Positions 1-5,077 are shown, numbered from the stretch's first letter. The stretch: 5,077 bases of DNA from an uncultured Clostridium sp. (GCA_900554875.1 USJA01000089.1:1-5077); one strand, 5' to 3'. Numbers and translations: made by a program. Notes: generated by a model from the sequence alone, not told the origin.

Positions 1-2
1 GC

Positions 3-224
3 TTTGGACTTTTATTTACAATGGTTACAATTATTGAAAAAAATAATTGTAATATATACAATAGGTATTGCTTTATAGATAGAACAGTAAAAGAAGAGGA
101 AATCGTTATAAAATTAACACAATTTAATAATGAAAATAAAAGTAAAGTTATAGCAAGATTAAAAAATGGAGATTTTTCTGATATTTACACTTTATCAGGT
201 AAGGTGGAAATAAAATACAATTGA
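3..224 (+). CDS. C-terminal part of an unrecognised protein (5' end outside window)
   Basis: The reading frame is open from the left edge of the window to a TGA at 222-224, giving about 73 visible residues. The first ATG in frame is at 21, but no Shine-Dalgarno-like sequence precedes it and the frame stays open upstream of it. The visible part is therefore most likely the tail of a longer gene rather than a complete small one. The first visible residues (FGLLFTMVTII) are hydrophobic and could be the end of a membrane segment. The rest is charged and rich in Asn, Lys and Ile, with two Cys (NNCN and NRYC), and looks soluble. I do not recognise the family. It is not the C-terminus of RuvC, which is often found near ruvA. 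Its stop codon lies inside the -35 box of the ruvA promoter, and a terminator-like hairpin begins two bases after the stop. Confidence 0.6.
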   Translation, partial: FGLLFTMVTIIEKNNCNIYNRYCFIDRTVKEEEIVIKLTQFNNENKSKVIARLKNGDFSDIYTLSGKVEIKYN

Positions 225-249
225 CAAAAACATCTCTTTTGTATAAAAT
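221..249 (+). promoter_or_regulatory. Sigma-A-type promoter of ruvA
   Basis: A perfect -35 box TTGACA (221-226) is followed, after the optimal 17 bases, by TAAAAT (244-249), which matches the -10 consensus at five of six positions. Transcription would start near 256, giving a leader of about 15 bases before the ruvA ATG. The -35 box contains the stop codon of the preceding gene, and most of the promoter lies inside the inverted repeat at 226-270. The assignment rests on consensus match and spacing only. An alternative -10, TATAAA at 242-247, would have a poorer spacing of 15. Confidence 0.7.
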
Positions 250-270
250 ATATACAAAAGAGGTGTTTTT
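226..270 (+). terminator. 20-bp hairpin with T-tract: probable terminator overlapping ruvA promoter and RBS
   Basis: Arm 226-245 pairs with arm 251-270 around a 5-base loop (246-250). As RNA all 20 positions pair, 19 as Watson-Crick pairs and one as a U-G wobble (233 with 263). The core stem from 231 to 265 is followed by five T and preceded by five A, which is the usual look of an intrinsic, potentially bidirectional, terminator in an AT-rich Firmicute. It starts two bases after the stop codon of the upstream gene, as expected for that gene's terminator. Unusually, its right arm contains the ruvA ribosome binding site and its left arm and loop contain the ruvA promoter elements. Weak points are the low GC content of the stem and the short T-tract. 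It could instead be an operator dyad. Confidence 0.6.
258..265 (+). promoter_or_regulatory. Ribosome binding site of ruvA, inside the hairpin right arm
   Basis: AAGAGGTG lies five bases upstream of the ATG at 271 and supports that start. In a transcript coming from upstream it would be paired with 231-238 in the hairpin. In a transcript starting near 256 it would be free. Confidence 0.75.
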
Positions 271-867
271 ATGTATTCGCATTTTAAAGGAATAATTGAG
301 GATGTATTTGAGGATAGAATAATTTTAGATGTAAACAATATAGGATATGAAATATATATGCCGGAAAGTGAAATAATAAGTATAAAAGATGAGAAAAGTG
401 AGATAAAAATATATACACATTTACATTTAAGGGAAGATGATATGAAACTTTTTGGTTTTATATCAAAGAAAAACTTAGAATTCTTTAAAAAACTAATAAA
501 CGTAAGTGGAGTTGGACCAAAGATGGCTATTGGAATTATATCCAATATTTCTCCAAGTGACATGTGTTTAGCAATTGCAACTGAGAATATTATGGCATTA
601 AAGGCAATTCCTGGAATAGGCCCTAAAATGGCACAAAAGATTATATTTGAGCTTAAGGATAAAGTACAAAAAGAAGAGTTAGATATTTTAGTAAGAAAAA
701 GTGAGTCAAATGCTAAAAATAATAAAAATATAGGTGAAGCAATAACTGCTTTAGAAGTTTTAGGATATTCTAAAAGGGAACTTAACGAGGTTATTGAAAA
801 AATAAAAATAACAGATGAAAAAGTCGAAGATATAATTAGAATAATACTAAAAGAAATGCAAAAATAG
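271..867 (+). CDS. ruvA: Holliday junction branch migration complex subunit RuvA
   Basis: RuvA binds four-way DNA junctions as a tetramer and loads the RuvB motor for branch migration in recombinational repair. At 198 residues the protein has the normal family length and all three domains. The N-terminal OB-fold spans about residues 1-64 and begins MYSHFKGII, matching the usual RuvA start. E55-D56, in HLREDDMKLFGF, match the acidic-pin residues of E. coli RuvA. Two helix-hairpin-helix motifs are clear: LINVSGVGPKMA (75-86) and LKAIPGIGPKMA (110-121). A variable linker follows (about 132-152), then the C-terminal RuvB-binding helical domain (about 153-198, with ITALEVLGYS). Translation ends with tandem stops TAG TAA. 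It has its own promoter and a very short leader. RuvB, normally the next gene, is not downstream; ftsE follows instead, and I see no clear terminator between them. Confidence 0.97.
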   Translation: MYSHFKGIIEDVFEDRIILDVNNIGYEIYMPESEIISIKDEKSEIKIYTHLHLREDDMKLFGFISKKNLEFFKKLINVSGVGPKMAIGIISNISPSDMCLAIATENIMALKAIPGIGPKMAQKIIFELKDKVQKEELDILVRKSESNAKNNKNIGEAITALEVLGYSKRELNEVIEKIKITDEKVEDIIRIILKEMQK

Positions 868-877
868 TAAAAATATG

Positions 878-906
878 TAGACAAATATTATGTTTTATGA
901 TATGAT
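878..906 (+). promoter_or_regulatory. Promoter of the ftsEX-peptidase operon
   Basis: TAGACA (878-883, five of six matches to the -35 consensus) is separated by 17 bases from TATGAT (901-906, five of six matches to the -10). TGA just before the -10 box (898-900) provides the extended -10 TGn element. The start would be around 913, giving a leader of about 47 bases. A perfect TATAAT at 915-920 also exists, but nothing resembling a -35 box lies at the right distance from it. No terminator is visible between ruvA and this promoter, so some read-through from ruvA is also possible. Confidence 0.65.
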
Positions 907-913
907 TTTAAGG

Positions 914-933
914 GTATAATAGTAGTATTATAC
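914..933 (+). repeat. Perfect 8-bp inverted repeat in the ftsE leader
   Basis: GTATAATA (914-921) and TATTATAC (926-933) are perfect reverse complements around the loop GTAG. The dyad lies immediately at or after the predicted transcription start. It could be a 5'-terminal stem-loop in the mRNA or an operator. The stem has only one G-C pair, so its RNA stability would be modest. Confidence 0.5.
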
Positions 934-942
934 AGGTTGATT

Positions 943-963
943 ATGAAAGGAAAGAACATATGA
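943..963 (+). other. Possible six-codon leader ORF (MKGKNI) overlapping the ftsE start
   Basis: ATG at 943 opens a frame of six codons ending in TGA at 961-963. That stop overlaps the ftsE start codon as ATGA (960-963). A weak Shine-Dalgarno-like AGGT (934-937) lies five bases upstream. The ftsE ribosome binding site (AAAGGA, 946-951) falls inside this mini-ORF. An ORF this short arises easily by chance, so the call is tentative. Confidence 0.15.
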
Positions 964-1634
964 TAGAGTTCGTAAATGTTAGTAAAGAATATAATCATGG
1001 GGTAAAAGCTTTAGATAACATTAATATAAAGATTAATAAAGGTGAGTTCGTTTTCTTAGTTGGTCCATCTGGATCTGGAAAATCCACTTTTTTGAAACTA
1101 ATGATAAGAGAAGAAAATGCCACATCAGGAAAAGTTATTATTGATGGAAGTAACGTAAATGAGCTAAAAGAAAAAGAAGTACCATATTTGAGAAGGAAAA
1201 TTGGATTTGTGTTTCAGGATTTTAGACTATTATATGATAGAACTGTAGCTGAAAATATTGAATTTGCTTTAAGAGTTATAGAATCCTCAGAAAGAGAGAT
1301 TAAAACACAGAAAAAAGCTGTTCTTGAAATGGTTGGGTTAACAGGAAAAGAAGATGCTTATCCAAATCAATTATCAGGTGGTGAGCAACAACGTGTTGCA
1401 CTGGCACGAGCTATGGCAACAAAACCTCCAATTATAATTGCAGATGAACCAACTGGTAATCTTGATCCAACAACTGCAGGAGAAATTTTTAAAACTTTAA
1501 ATGAAATCAATGCAAGAGGTACAACGATCCTTGTTGTAACACATGCAAAAGACATTGTAGATAGAATGGGAAAAAGAGTTATTGCCCTTGATCATGGAAA
1601 AATTGTAAAAGATGATATGAAAGGGGGATACTAA
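960..1634 (+). CDS. ftsE: Cell division ATP-binding protein FtsE
   Basis: FtsE is the cytoplasmic ATPase of the FtsEX complex. ATP binding and hydrolysis drive conformational change in FtsX, which controls a cell-wall hydrolase outside the membrane rather than moving a substrate. The 224-residue length is typical. All ABC motifs are intact: Walker A GPSGSGKST (35-43), Q-loop Gln86 in FVFQDFRLL, signature LSGGEQQR (138-145), Walker B IIIADEP (158-164) with catalytic Glu163, D-loop NLD (167-169) and switch His195 in VVTH. The sequence FQDFRLLYDRTVAENI is characteristic of FtsE as opposed to related LolD/MacB-type ATPases, and the ftsX neighbour confirms it. The ATG at 960 is preceded by AAAGGA (946-951) at a good distance. 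It is the first gene of a tightly spaced operon with its own promoter, and only two bases separate its stop from ftsX. Confidence 0.97.
   Translation: MIEFVNVSKEYNHGVKALDNINIKINKGEFVFLVGPSGSGKSTFLKLMIREENATSGKVIIDGSNVNELKEKEVPYLRRKIGFVFQDFRLLYDRTVAENIEFALRVIESSEREIKTQKKAVLEMVGLTGKEDAYPNQLSGGEQQRVALARAMATKPPIIIADEPTGNLDPTTAGEIFKTLNEINARGTTILVVTHAKDIVDRMGKRVIALDHGKIVKDDMKGGY
1622..1627 (+). promoter_or_regulatory. Ribosome binding site of ftsX, embedded in the end of ftsE
   Basis: AGGGGG forms part of the last ftsE codons (Lys-Gly-Gly-Tyr) and lies nine bases before the ftsX ATG at 1637. Having the site inside the upstream gene, with two bases between stop and start, suggests coupled translation that would help keep FtsE and FtsX balanced. 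Confidence 0.7.
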
Positions 1635-1636
1635 AA

Positions 1637-2527
1637 ATGACTACTAATTCATATTTAATAAAAGAAGGATACGAAAATTTAAAAAAACATGGATCTAAGA
1701 CTTTTTCAACAATGCTAATTATATGTGCAACAATGCTTGTACTTGGTATTTTTATAGTTTTATTTACAAACGTAAATAAAAATGTTGAAACTGTAAAAGT
1801 TGAACAAGGAATACAGGCTTTCATAGAGGATACAGCAACAGATGCAGATATTGAGTACATAAAAGATGCAATAAAAAAAATTGAAGGTGTTGGTGAAATA
1901 CGTTATATAAGTAAAGATGAAGCATATGAAGATGCAAAAAATGTATTTAAGGATCAGGAATACTTTTTAGAAGGATTGGATAAAGTTCAAATTTTTCCAG
2001 CATCTTATGTTGTAAAATTTGCAGATATTGAAAAGGCTGATAATATAAAGGCACAAATAGAGAAAATAGATGGAATATATAAAGTTAAGTATAATTCATC
2101 AACAATAAACGCTGTAATTTCAATATCAAAAATAGCAAATATATTTTTACTTGGAATAGGTGTTGTCCTACTCGTTGTAAGTGTGTTTATAATTTCAAAT
2201 ACAATAAAACTTGCAGTTTACTCAAATAAACGTGAAATATTTATTATGAGATATATAGGAGCAACAAATAAGTTTATAAAAAAACCATTTGTAATAGAGG
2301 GAGCCATAATGGGGTTATTATCAGCATTAATATCATTTATGCTAATATCAATTGCTTATGTTGTAATATATGCAAGAATTCCAAAGGTTGGATCTTCTCT
2401 AGGTGTGTTTGGTTTTATACCTTATTCATCATTATGGTGGTTAATACTTGCAATATATGTTGTATTAGGACTATTTATTGGAATACTTGGAAGTAGTATA
2501 TCAATAAAAAAATACCTAAAAGCATAG
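1637..2527 (+). CDS. ftsX: Cell division protein FtsX, permease-like subunit
   Basis: FtsX is the membrane subunit of FtsEX and passes the ATPase state of FtsE to an extracellular cell-wall hydrolase. The 296 residues show the family topology. A short cytoplasmic N-terminus (YLIKEGYENLKKHG) precedes TM1 (about 24-44). A large extracellular domain follows (about 45-165), then TM2 (about 166-187), TM3 (about 222-246) and TM4 (about 265-287), with a basic C-terminal tail (KKYLKA). Between TM2 and TM3 lies the conserved cytoplasmic segment of FtsX/MacB permeases (KREIFIMRYIGATNKFIKKP, 198-217), thought to contact FtsE. The extracellular domain is the part that binds the coiled coil of the partner hydrolase in studied systems. 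Candidate partners are encoded directly downstream, the first only eight bases away. Confidence 0.96.
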   Translation: MTTNSYLIKEGYENLKKHGSKTFSTMLIICATMLVLGIFIVLFTNVNKNVETVKVEQGIQAFIEDTATDADIEYIKDAIKKIEGVGEIRYISKDEAYEDAKNVFKDQEYFLEGLDKVQIFPASYVVKFADIEKADNIKAQIEKIDGIYKVKYNSSTINAVISISKIANIFLLGIGVVLLVVSVFIISNTIKLAVYSNKREIFIMRYIGATNKFIKKPFVIEGAIMGLLSALISFMLISIAYVVIYARIPKVGSSLGVFGFIPYSSLWWLILAIYVVLGLFIGILGSSISIKKYLKA

Positions 2528-2530
2528 GTG
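2526..2530 (+). promoter_or_regulatory. Ribosome binding site of the first M23 peptidase gene, overlapping the ftsX stop
   Basis: AGGTG shares its first two bases with the ftsX TAG stop (2525-2527) and lies five bases before the ATG at 2536. This is a short match to the anti-Shine-Dalgarno sequence and is likely translationally coupled to ftsX. Confidence 0.65.
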
Positions 2531-2535
2531 AAAAA

Positions 2536-3771
2536 ATGTTAAAATTAAAATATATAAATAGACTGTTTTTAGTACTTTTCTTTTGTTTAGGATTTACTAT
2601 TATTAGTAATATAAATGCAGAAAGTACTTTGTCAAAATATAACAAGGAACTTCAAGAAGTTAAGGAAAAAGAAAAAGAAAATGCAAGTAAATTAACGGGT
2701 ATACAAAAAGATATTGCTGAGTATAACTACGAAATAGCAGATTTAGATGATAAGATGATGGAAGTAACTTCTGATCTTGCCGATTTGCAGATTAAGCAAG
2801 AAAAATTAAGTCAAAGTTTAGAAGAAAATGAGGAAGCATTAAAAGATTCTTCAAAGTTATATAACAAGGTTGAAAAAACATATGAATCAATGGTAAGAAC
2901 GGTTTATGAAAATGGATTTCCAACGATATTTGAATTTTTGGCCTCATCAAAAAGTGTAGCAGATTTTTTGATGAAAATTGAAACATATGAAAACGTTTTA
3001 ACATATAACAGAGATATAGTTACAAATGCAAAAGCAAAGAAAAATTATATAAATTATGTTAAAAAGAATGTTGAAAAACAAAGGGGAGAAATATCTCAAT
3101 TACAAGCCGATGCAAGCAAAAAAATGGAAAAGCTTAACAAAACTCTTGAAGAAAAACAAAAAGTTATGAATGAATTGCAGACTTCTCAAAGCAAACTTCA
3201 AGCAAGCTCAGAAGAATTAACAAAACAAAAAGAGAGTGCACTTAAAAAAATTGATGATGAAATAGAAAAGGCATATAGAGCATCACTTAACGGAAATAAT
3301 ACAGTTGATGGAAGTAGCACTGAATTTACAGGTGGTAATTTTGCATGGCCTGTACCAGGATATAACATAATAACTACAACATTTGGTTTTGTATATTATT
3401 TAGTTAACCCTGGTGGAAGTGCACATACAGGCTGTGACATAGCAGGCTCTGAGATTTTTGGGAAACCTATTGTTGCAGCTGAGTCTGGAACAGTGATTGT
3501 TGCTGGTTATAATGCGGGAGGCTATGGAAATTACGTTATGATAAACCATGGAAAATGTACTGAAGATGGAAATAATTATATAACACTTTATGGACATGCA
3601 AGTGCACTTGCGGTAAATACGGGGGACACTGTAACTAAGGGACAAACAATTGCATATGTTGGAAGTACAGGAAATTCTACAGGACCACATTTACACTTTG
3701 AAATGAGAATTAATGGAAAAATTACAGATCCATTGGTTCAGTATCCATCGTTAAGTTTTGATATAAGATAA
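2536..3771 (+). CDS. Secreted coiled-coil M23 (LytM) metallopeptidase, EnvC-like; likely FtsEX partner, copy 1
   Basis: Predicted peptidoglycan endopeptidase acting outside the membrane under FtsEX control. The 411 residues begin with a signal peptide (basic MLKLKYINR, hydrophobic core to about 22, likely cleavage after NINA at 28). Heptad-like coiled coil follows (about 30-118 and 165-247), broken by YENGFPTIFEFLASSKSVAD (124-143), a hinge pattern like that in PcsB and CwlO-type coiled-coil domains. A flexible Gly/Ser/Thr-rich linker (about 250-268) leads to a LytM domain (269-400). The M23 residues are complete: H297 and D301 (HTGCD), H354 (LYGHAS), and H385 and H387 (GPHLHFE). E. coli EnvC lacks a functional set, so this protein is probably catalytic itself. 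Mature-chain cysteines are only C300 and C341, both in the catalytic domain. The partner role is inferred from gene order and domain layout. It ends with tandem TAA stops. Confidence 0.92.
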   Translation: MLKLKYINRLFLVLFFCLGFTIISNINAESTLSKYNKELQEVKEKEKENASKLTGIQKDIAEYNYEIADLDDKMMEVTSDLADLQIKQEKLSQSLEENEEALKDSSKLYNKVEKTYESMVRTVYENGFPTIFEFLASSKSVADFLMKIETYENVLTYNRDIVTNAKAKKNYINYVKKNVEKQRGEISQLQADASKKMEKLNKTLEEKQKVMNELQTSQSKLQASSEELTKQKESALKKIDDEIEKAYRASLNGNNTVDGSSTEFTGGNFAWPVPGYNIITTTFGFVYYLVNPGGSAHTGCDIAGSEIFGKPIVAAESGTVIVAGYNAGGYGNYVMINHGKCTEDGNNYITLYGHASALAVNTGDTVTKGQTIAYVGSTGNSTGPHLHFEMRINGKITDPLVQYPSLSFDIR

Positions 3772-3772
3772 T

Positions 3773-3780
3773 AAAGGAGG
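3773..3780 (+). promoter_or_regulatory. Very strong ribosome binding site of the second M23 peptidase gene
   Basis: AAAGGAGG is a full-length match to the anti-Shine-Dalgarno sequence at an ideal six bases from the ATG at 3787. It is the best such site in the window, and clearly better than the AGGTG in front of the first copy. Confidence 0.85.
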
Positions 3781-3786
3781 GAGAAA

Positions 3787-5013
3787 ATGAAAAGTAAAAT
3801 ATTCAAAAAGATATTAGTAAGTACAGCTTTATTTGGAATAATGTTTTCAAATCTATTTGGAGTATTTGGATTAACTACAACTCAAAAAAAACAAAATGTT
3901 GATAAACAAATTGAAGATAATAACAAAAAAATAGCATCAACTGAAAGTGAAGCAACTGAGTATTTAAATCAGGTAGATGAGCTTAATAAAAAAATATCTG
4001 AATATACTAATAATTTATCAACATTGGAAGCTAAGGTCGAAGAAGTTAACAAAAAAATAGAAGAATATGAAAATGATTTGCAAAATTCATCTCAAAGATT
4101 TAGCAGTGCAGAAGATTTATACTCTGTAAGACTAAGATCAATATATGAAAATGGAATGCCAAATGTAATTGATATACTTTTTGAATCTAAAGGAATAACT
4201 GATTTTTTCTCTAAATTGAATGTATATCAAAGTGTTATTGAGTATGATAAGTCAATGGTAAATAATATTGATGGAGAAAAAGAGTATATTGATAATATAA
4301 AAAGCGATATAGAAGTTCAAAAAGTTCAGCTTGATCAATTAAAATATGACGTACAAAAAGCAACAAATACGCTAAATGACGCAAAATCGCAAAAACAGGC
4401 TAAAGTTGATGAATTAAATAAATCTAAAGAAAAACTTCAAGCTGTAAATTCTGTTTTAAACAAAGAGGCAGAAAGTTTAAATGCACAAATTGCAGCGGAA
4501 ATTGCAGAAAGGGAAAAGAAAAAGTCGCAAAACAAATCTTCTAATAATGGAGGTAGTACAGGAGGAGGCTCTTCTACTGTCGTTAATTCAAATGGTAAAT
4601 TTGATTGGCCATTAAAAGGATATGGAAAAAATAGAATTACAGCTACTTTTCCAAGTTATCCTGATGGCTCTAGGCACGATGGAGTAGATATAGGGGTTCC
4701 AATAGGAACACCTGTATACGCTGCTGCAGCTGGAGAAGTAGTTGTTTCAAGATATTATTTAACTGGGGATTATGATGGATCATATAGGCAAGGTTATGGT
4801 AACTATGTTATGATTGATCATGGTGACTATTACACGTTATATGGTCATTTGAAATATAAACAGGTCGTATCGGCTGGACAAACTGTAAGTAAAGGACAGC
4901 TAATAGCATATACAGCTAGTACAGGAAATTCATCTGGACCTCACTTACATTTTGAAGTTAGAAAGAGTAGCTCATATGGAAGTGCAATAAATCCAATGCA
5001 ATTTTTCAATTAA
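3787..5013 (+). CDS. Secreted coiled-coil M23 (LytM) metallopeptidase, EnvC-like; copy 2
   Basis: A paralogue of the preceding gene with the same layout and almost the same length (408 residues). The signal peptide (MKSKIFKKI plus hydrophobic core) probably ends near residue 28. Coiled coil covers about 33-115 and 160-246, interrupted by the shared hinge pattern YENGMPNVIDILFESKGITD (120-139). The linker 247-270 is rich in Ser, Gly and Asn (for example GGSTGGGSS). The LytM domain (about 271-405) has all M23 residues: H297 and D301 (HDGVD), H354 (LYGHLK), and H386 and H388 (GPHLHFE). It is predicted to be an active peptidoglycan endopeptidase, either a second FtsEX client or a hydrolase that has moved to another role. 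Unlike copy 1 it has no cysteine, and its loop 321-337 is longer and Tyr/Gly-rich. It lies 15 bases after copy 1, so it is in the same operon. Three in-frame stops in a row (TAA TAG TAA) end it. Confidence 0.92.
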   Translation: MKSKIFKKILVSTALFGIMFSNLFGVFGLTTTQKKQNVDKQIEDNNKKIASTESEATEYLNQVDELNKKISEYTNNLSTLEAKVEEVNKKIEEYENDLQNSSQRFSSAEDLYSVRLRSIYENGMPNVIDILFESKGITDFFSKLNVYQSVIEYDKSMVNNIDGEKEYIDNIKSDIEVQKVQLDQLKYDVQKATNTLNDAKSQKQAKVDELNKSKEKLQAVNSVLNKEAESLNAQIAAEIAEREKKKSQNKSSNNGGSTGGGSSTVVNSNGKFDWPLKGYGKNRITATFPSYPDGSRHDGVDIGVPIGTPVYAAAAGEVVVSRYYLTGDYDGSYRQGYGNYVMIDHGDYYTLYGHLKYKQVVSAGQTVSKGQLIAYTASTGNSSGPHLHFEVRKSSSYGSAINPMQFFN

Positions 5014-5056
5014 TAGTAAAATAAAACATAAAAATAAAAAAATATGTAAAAAACTA

Positions 5057-5062
5057 TTGACT
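5057..5062 (+). promoter_or_regulatory. Possible -35 box of a promoter for the next gene
   Basis: TTGACT matches the -35 consensus at five of six positions. At standard spacing its -10 box would begin about position 5080, just past the window, so the promoter cannot be confirmed. The rest of 5014-5077 is A/T runs, with no convincing terminator. Confidence 0.3.
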
Positions 5063-5077
5063 TATTTTTGTTTTTAT

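Noticed and set aside
21..224. A complete 67-residue gene starting at ATG 21
   Set aside because: No ribosome binding site precedes 21 and the frame is open to the window edge, so a truncated longer gene is more likely.
195..884. A 229-codon open frame on the minus strand covering ruvA
   Set aside because: It lies antisense to an unambiguous ruvA, its translation is a low-complexity Ile/Ser/Phe-rich string typical of the reverse complement of AT-rich coding DNA, and it shows no family motif.
915..920. Perfect TATAAT as the main ftsE -10 box
   Set aside because: The bases 16 to 18 positions upstream (GTTTTA region) match the -35 consensus poorly and there is no TGn element. The TAGACA/TATGAT pair is better, though a secondary start is possible.
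2566..2596. Cys18 of the first peptidase as a lipoprotein attachment site
   Set aside because: The preceding residues (LFF) do not fit a lipobox and the Cys lies in the middle of the hydrophobic core. A standard signal peptide ending at NINA fits better.
1367..3690. Shorter minus-strand open frames at 1367-1555, 1579-1860, 2792-3004 and 3400-3690
   Set aside because: All are antisense to ftsE, ftsX or the first peptidase, lie wholly or almost wholly within those genes, and encode no recognisable motif.
3664..4931. Direct repeat AGTACAGGAAATTC at 3664-3677 and 4918-4931
   Set aside because: It encodes the conserved STGNS before the HxH motif in both paralogues. It reflects protein homology, not a mobile or recombination repeat.
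5021..5077. Possible terminator hairpin after the second peptidase (AAAAATAA 5030-5037 with TTATTTTT 5062-5069)
   Set aside because: The stem is entirely A-T, imperfect beyond eight pairs, and has a 24-base loop, so such pairing is expected by chance in this base composition.

Overview
The window is very AT-rich (about 30% GC by eye). It is gene-dense, every gene is on the + strand, and Arg codons are mostly AGA. This fits a low-GC Firmicute, most likely a member of the Clostridia. The gene set (ruvA, ftsE, ftsX and coiled-coil M23 peptidases with Gram-positive-type signal peptides) agrees, but genus cannot be fixed from the sequence.

Layout. Positions 3-224 hold the C-terminal end of an unrecognised gene that starts upstream of the window. 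Positions 221-270 are a very compact switch point: a near-consensus sigma-A-type promoter, a 20-bp hairpin resembling a terminator, and the ribosome binding site of ruvA all overlap. ruvA (271-867) encodes the Holliday-junction-binding subunit and is not followed by ruvB. A 92-base gap (868-959) carries a good promoter, a short dyad just at the predicted mRNA 5' end, and possibly a six-codon leader ORF. Next come four closely packed genes: ftsE (960-1634), ftsX (1637-2527) and two paralogous secreted coiled-coil plus M23/LytM peptidases (2536-3771 and 3787-5013). They are separated by 2, 8 and 15 bases, so they look like one operon. The last 64 bases are AT-rich and non-coding and end with a possible -35 box for a gene outside the window.

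How the genes work together. FtsE (ATPase) and FtsX (four-pass membrane protein with an extracellular domain) form an ABC-type mechanotransmitter. In other bacteria it controls a coiled-coil cell-wall hydrolase or hydrolase activator: EnvC in E. coli, CwlO in Bacillus, PcsB in Streptococcus, RipC in mycobacteria. Here the adjacent partners have the EnvC-like coiled coil plus LytM layout, but both keep every M23 catalytic and zinc-binding residue. They are therefore predicted to cut peptidoglycan themselves rather than only activate amidases. The two copies are old duplicates that differ in active-site loops, cysteine content and ribosome binding site strength.

The region is largely core cell-division and repair genes. 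No mobile element, CRISPR array, tRNA or rRNA was seen. The most noteworthy points are the overlapping terminator, promoter and ribosome binding site before ruvA, and the duplicated, apparently catalytic FtsEX partner.
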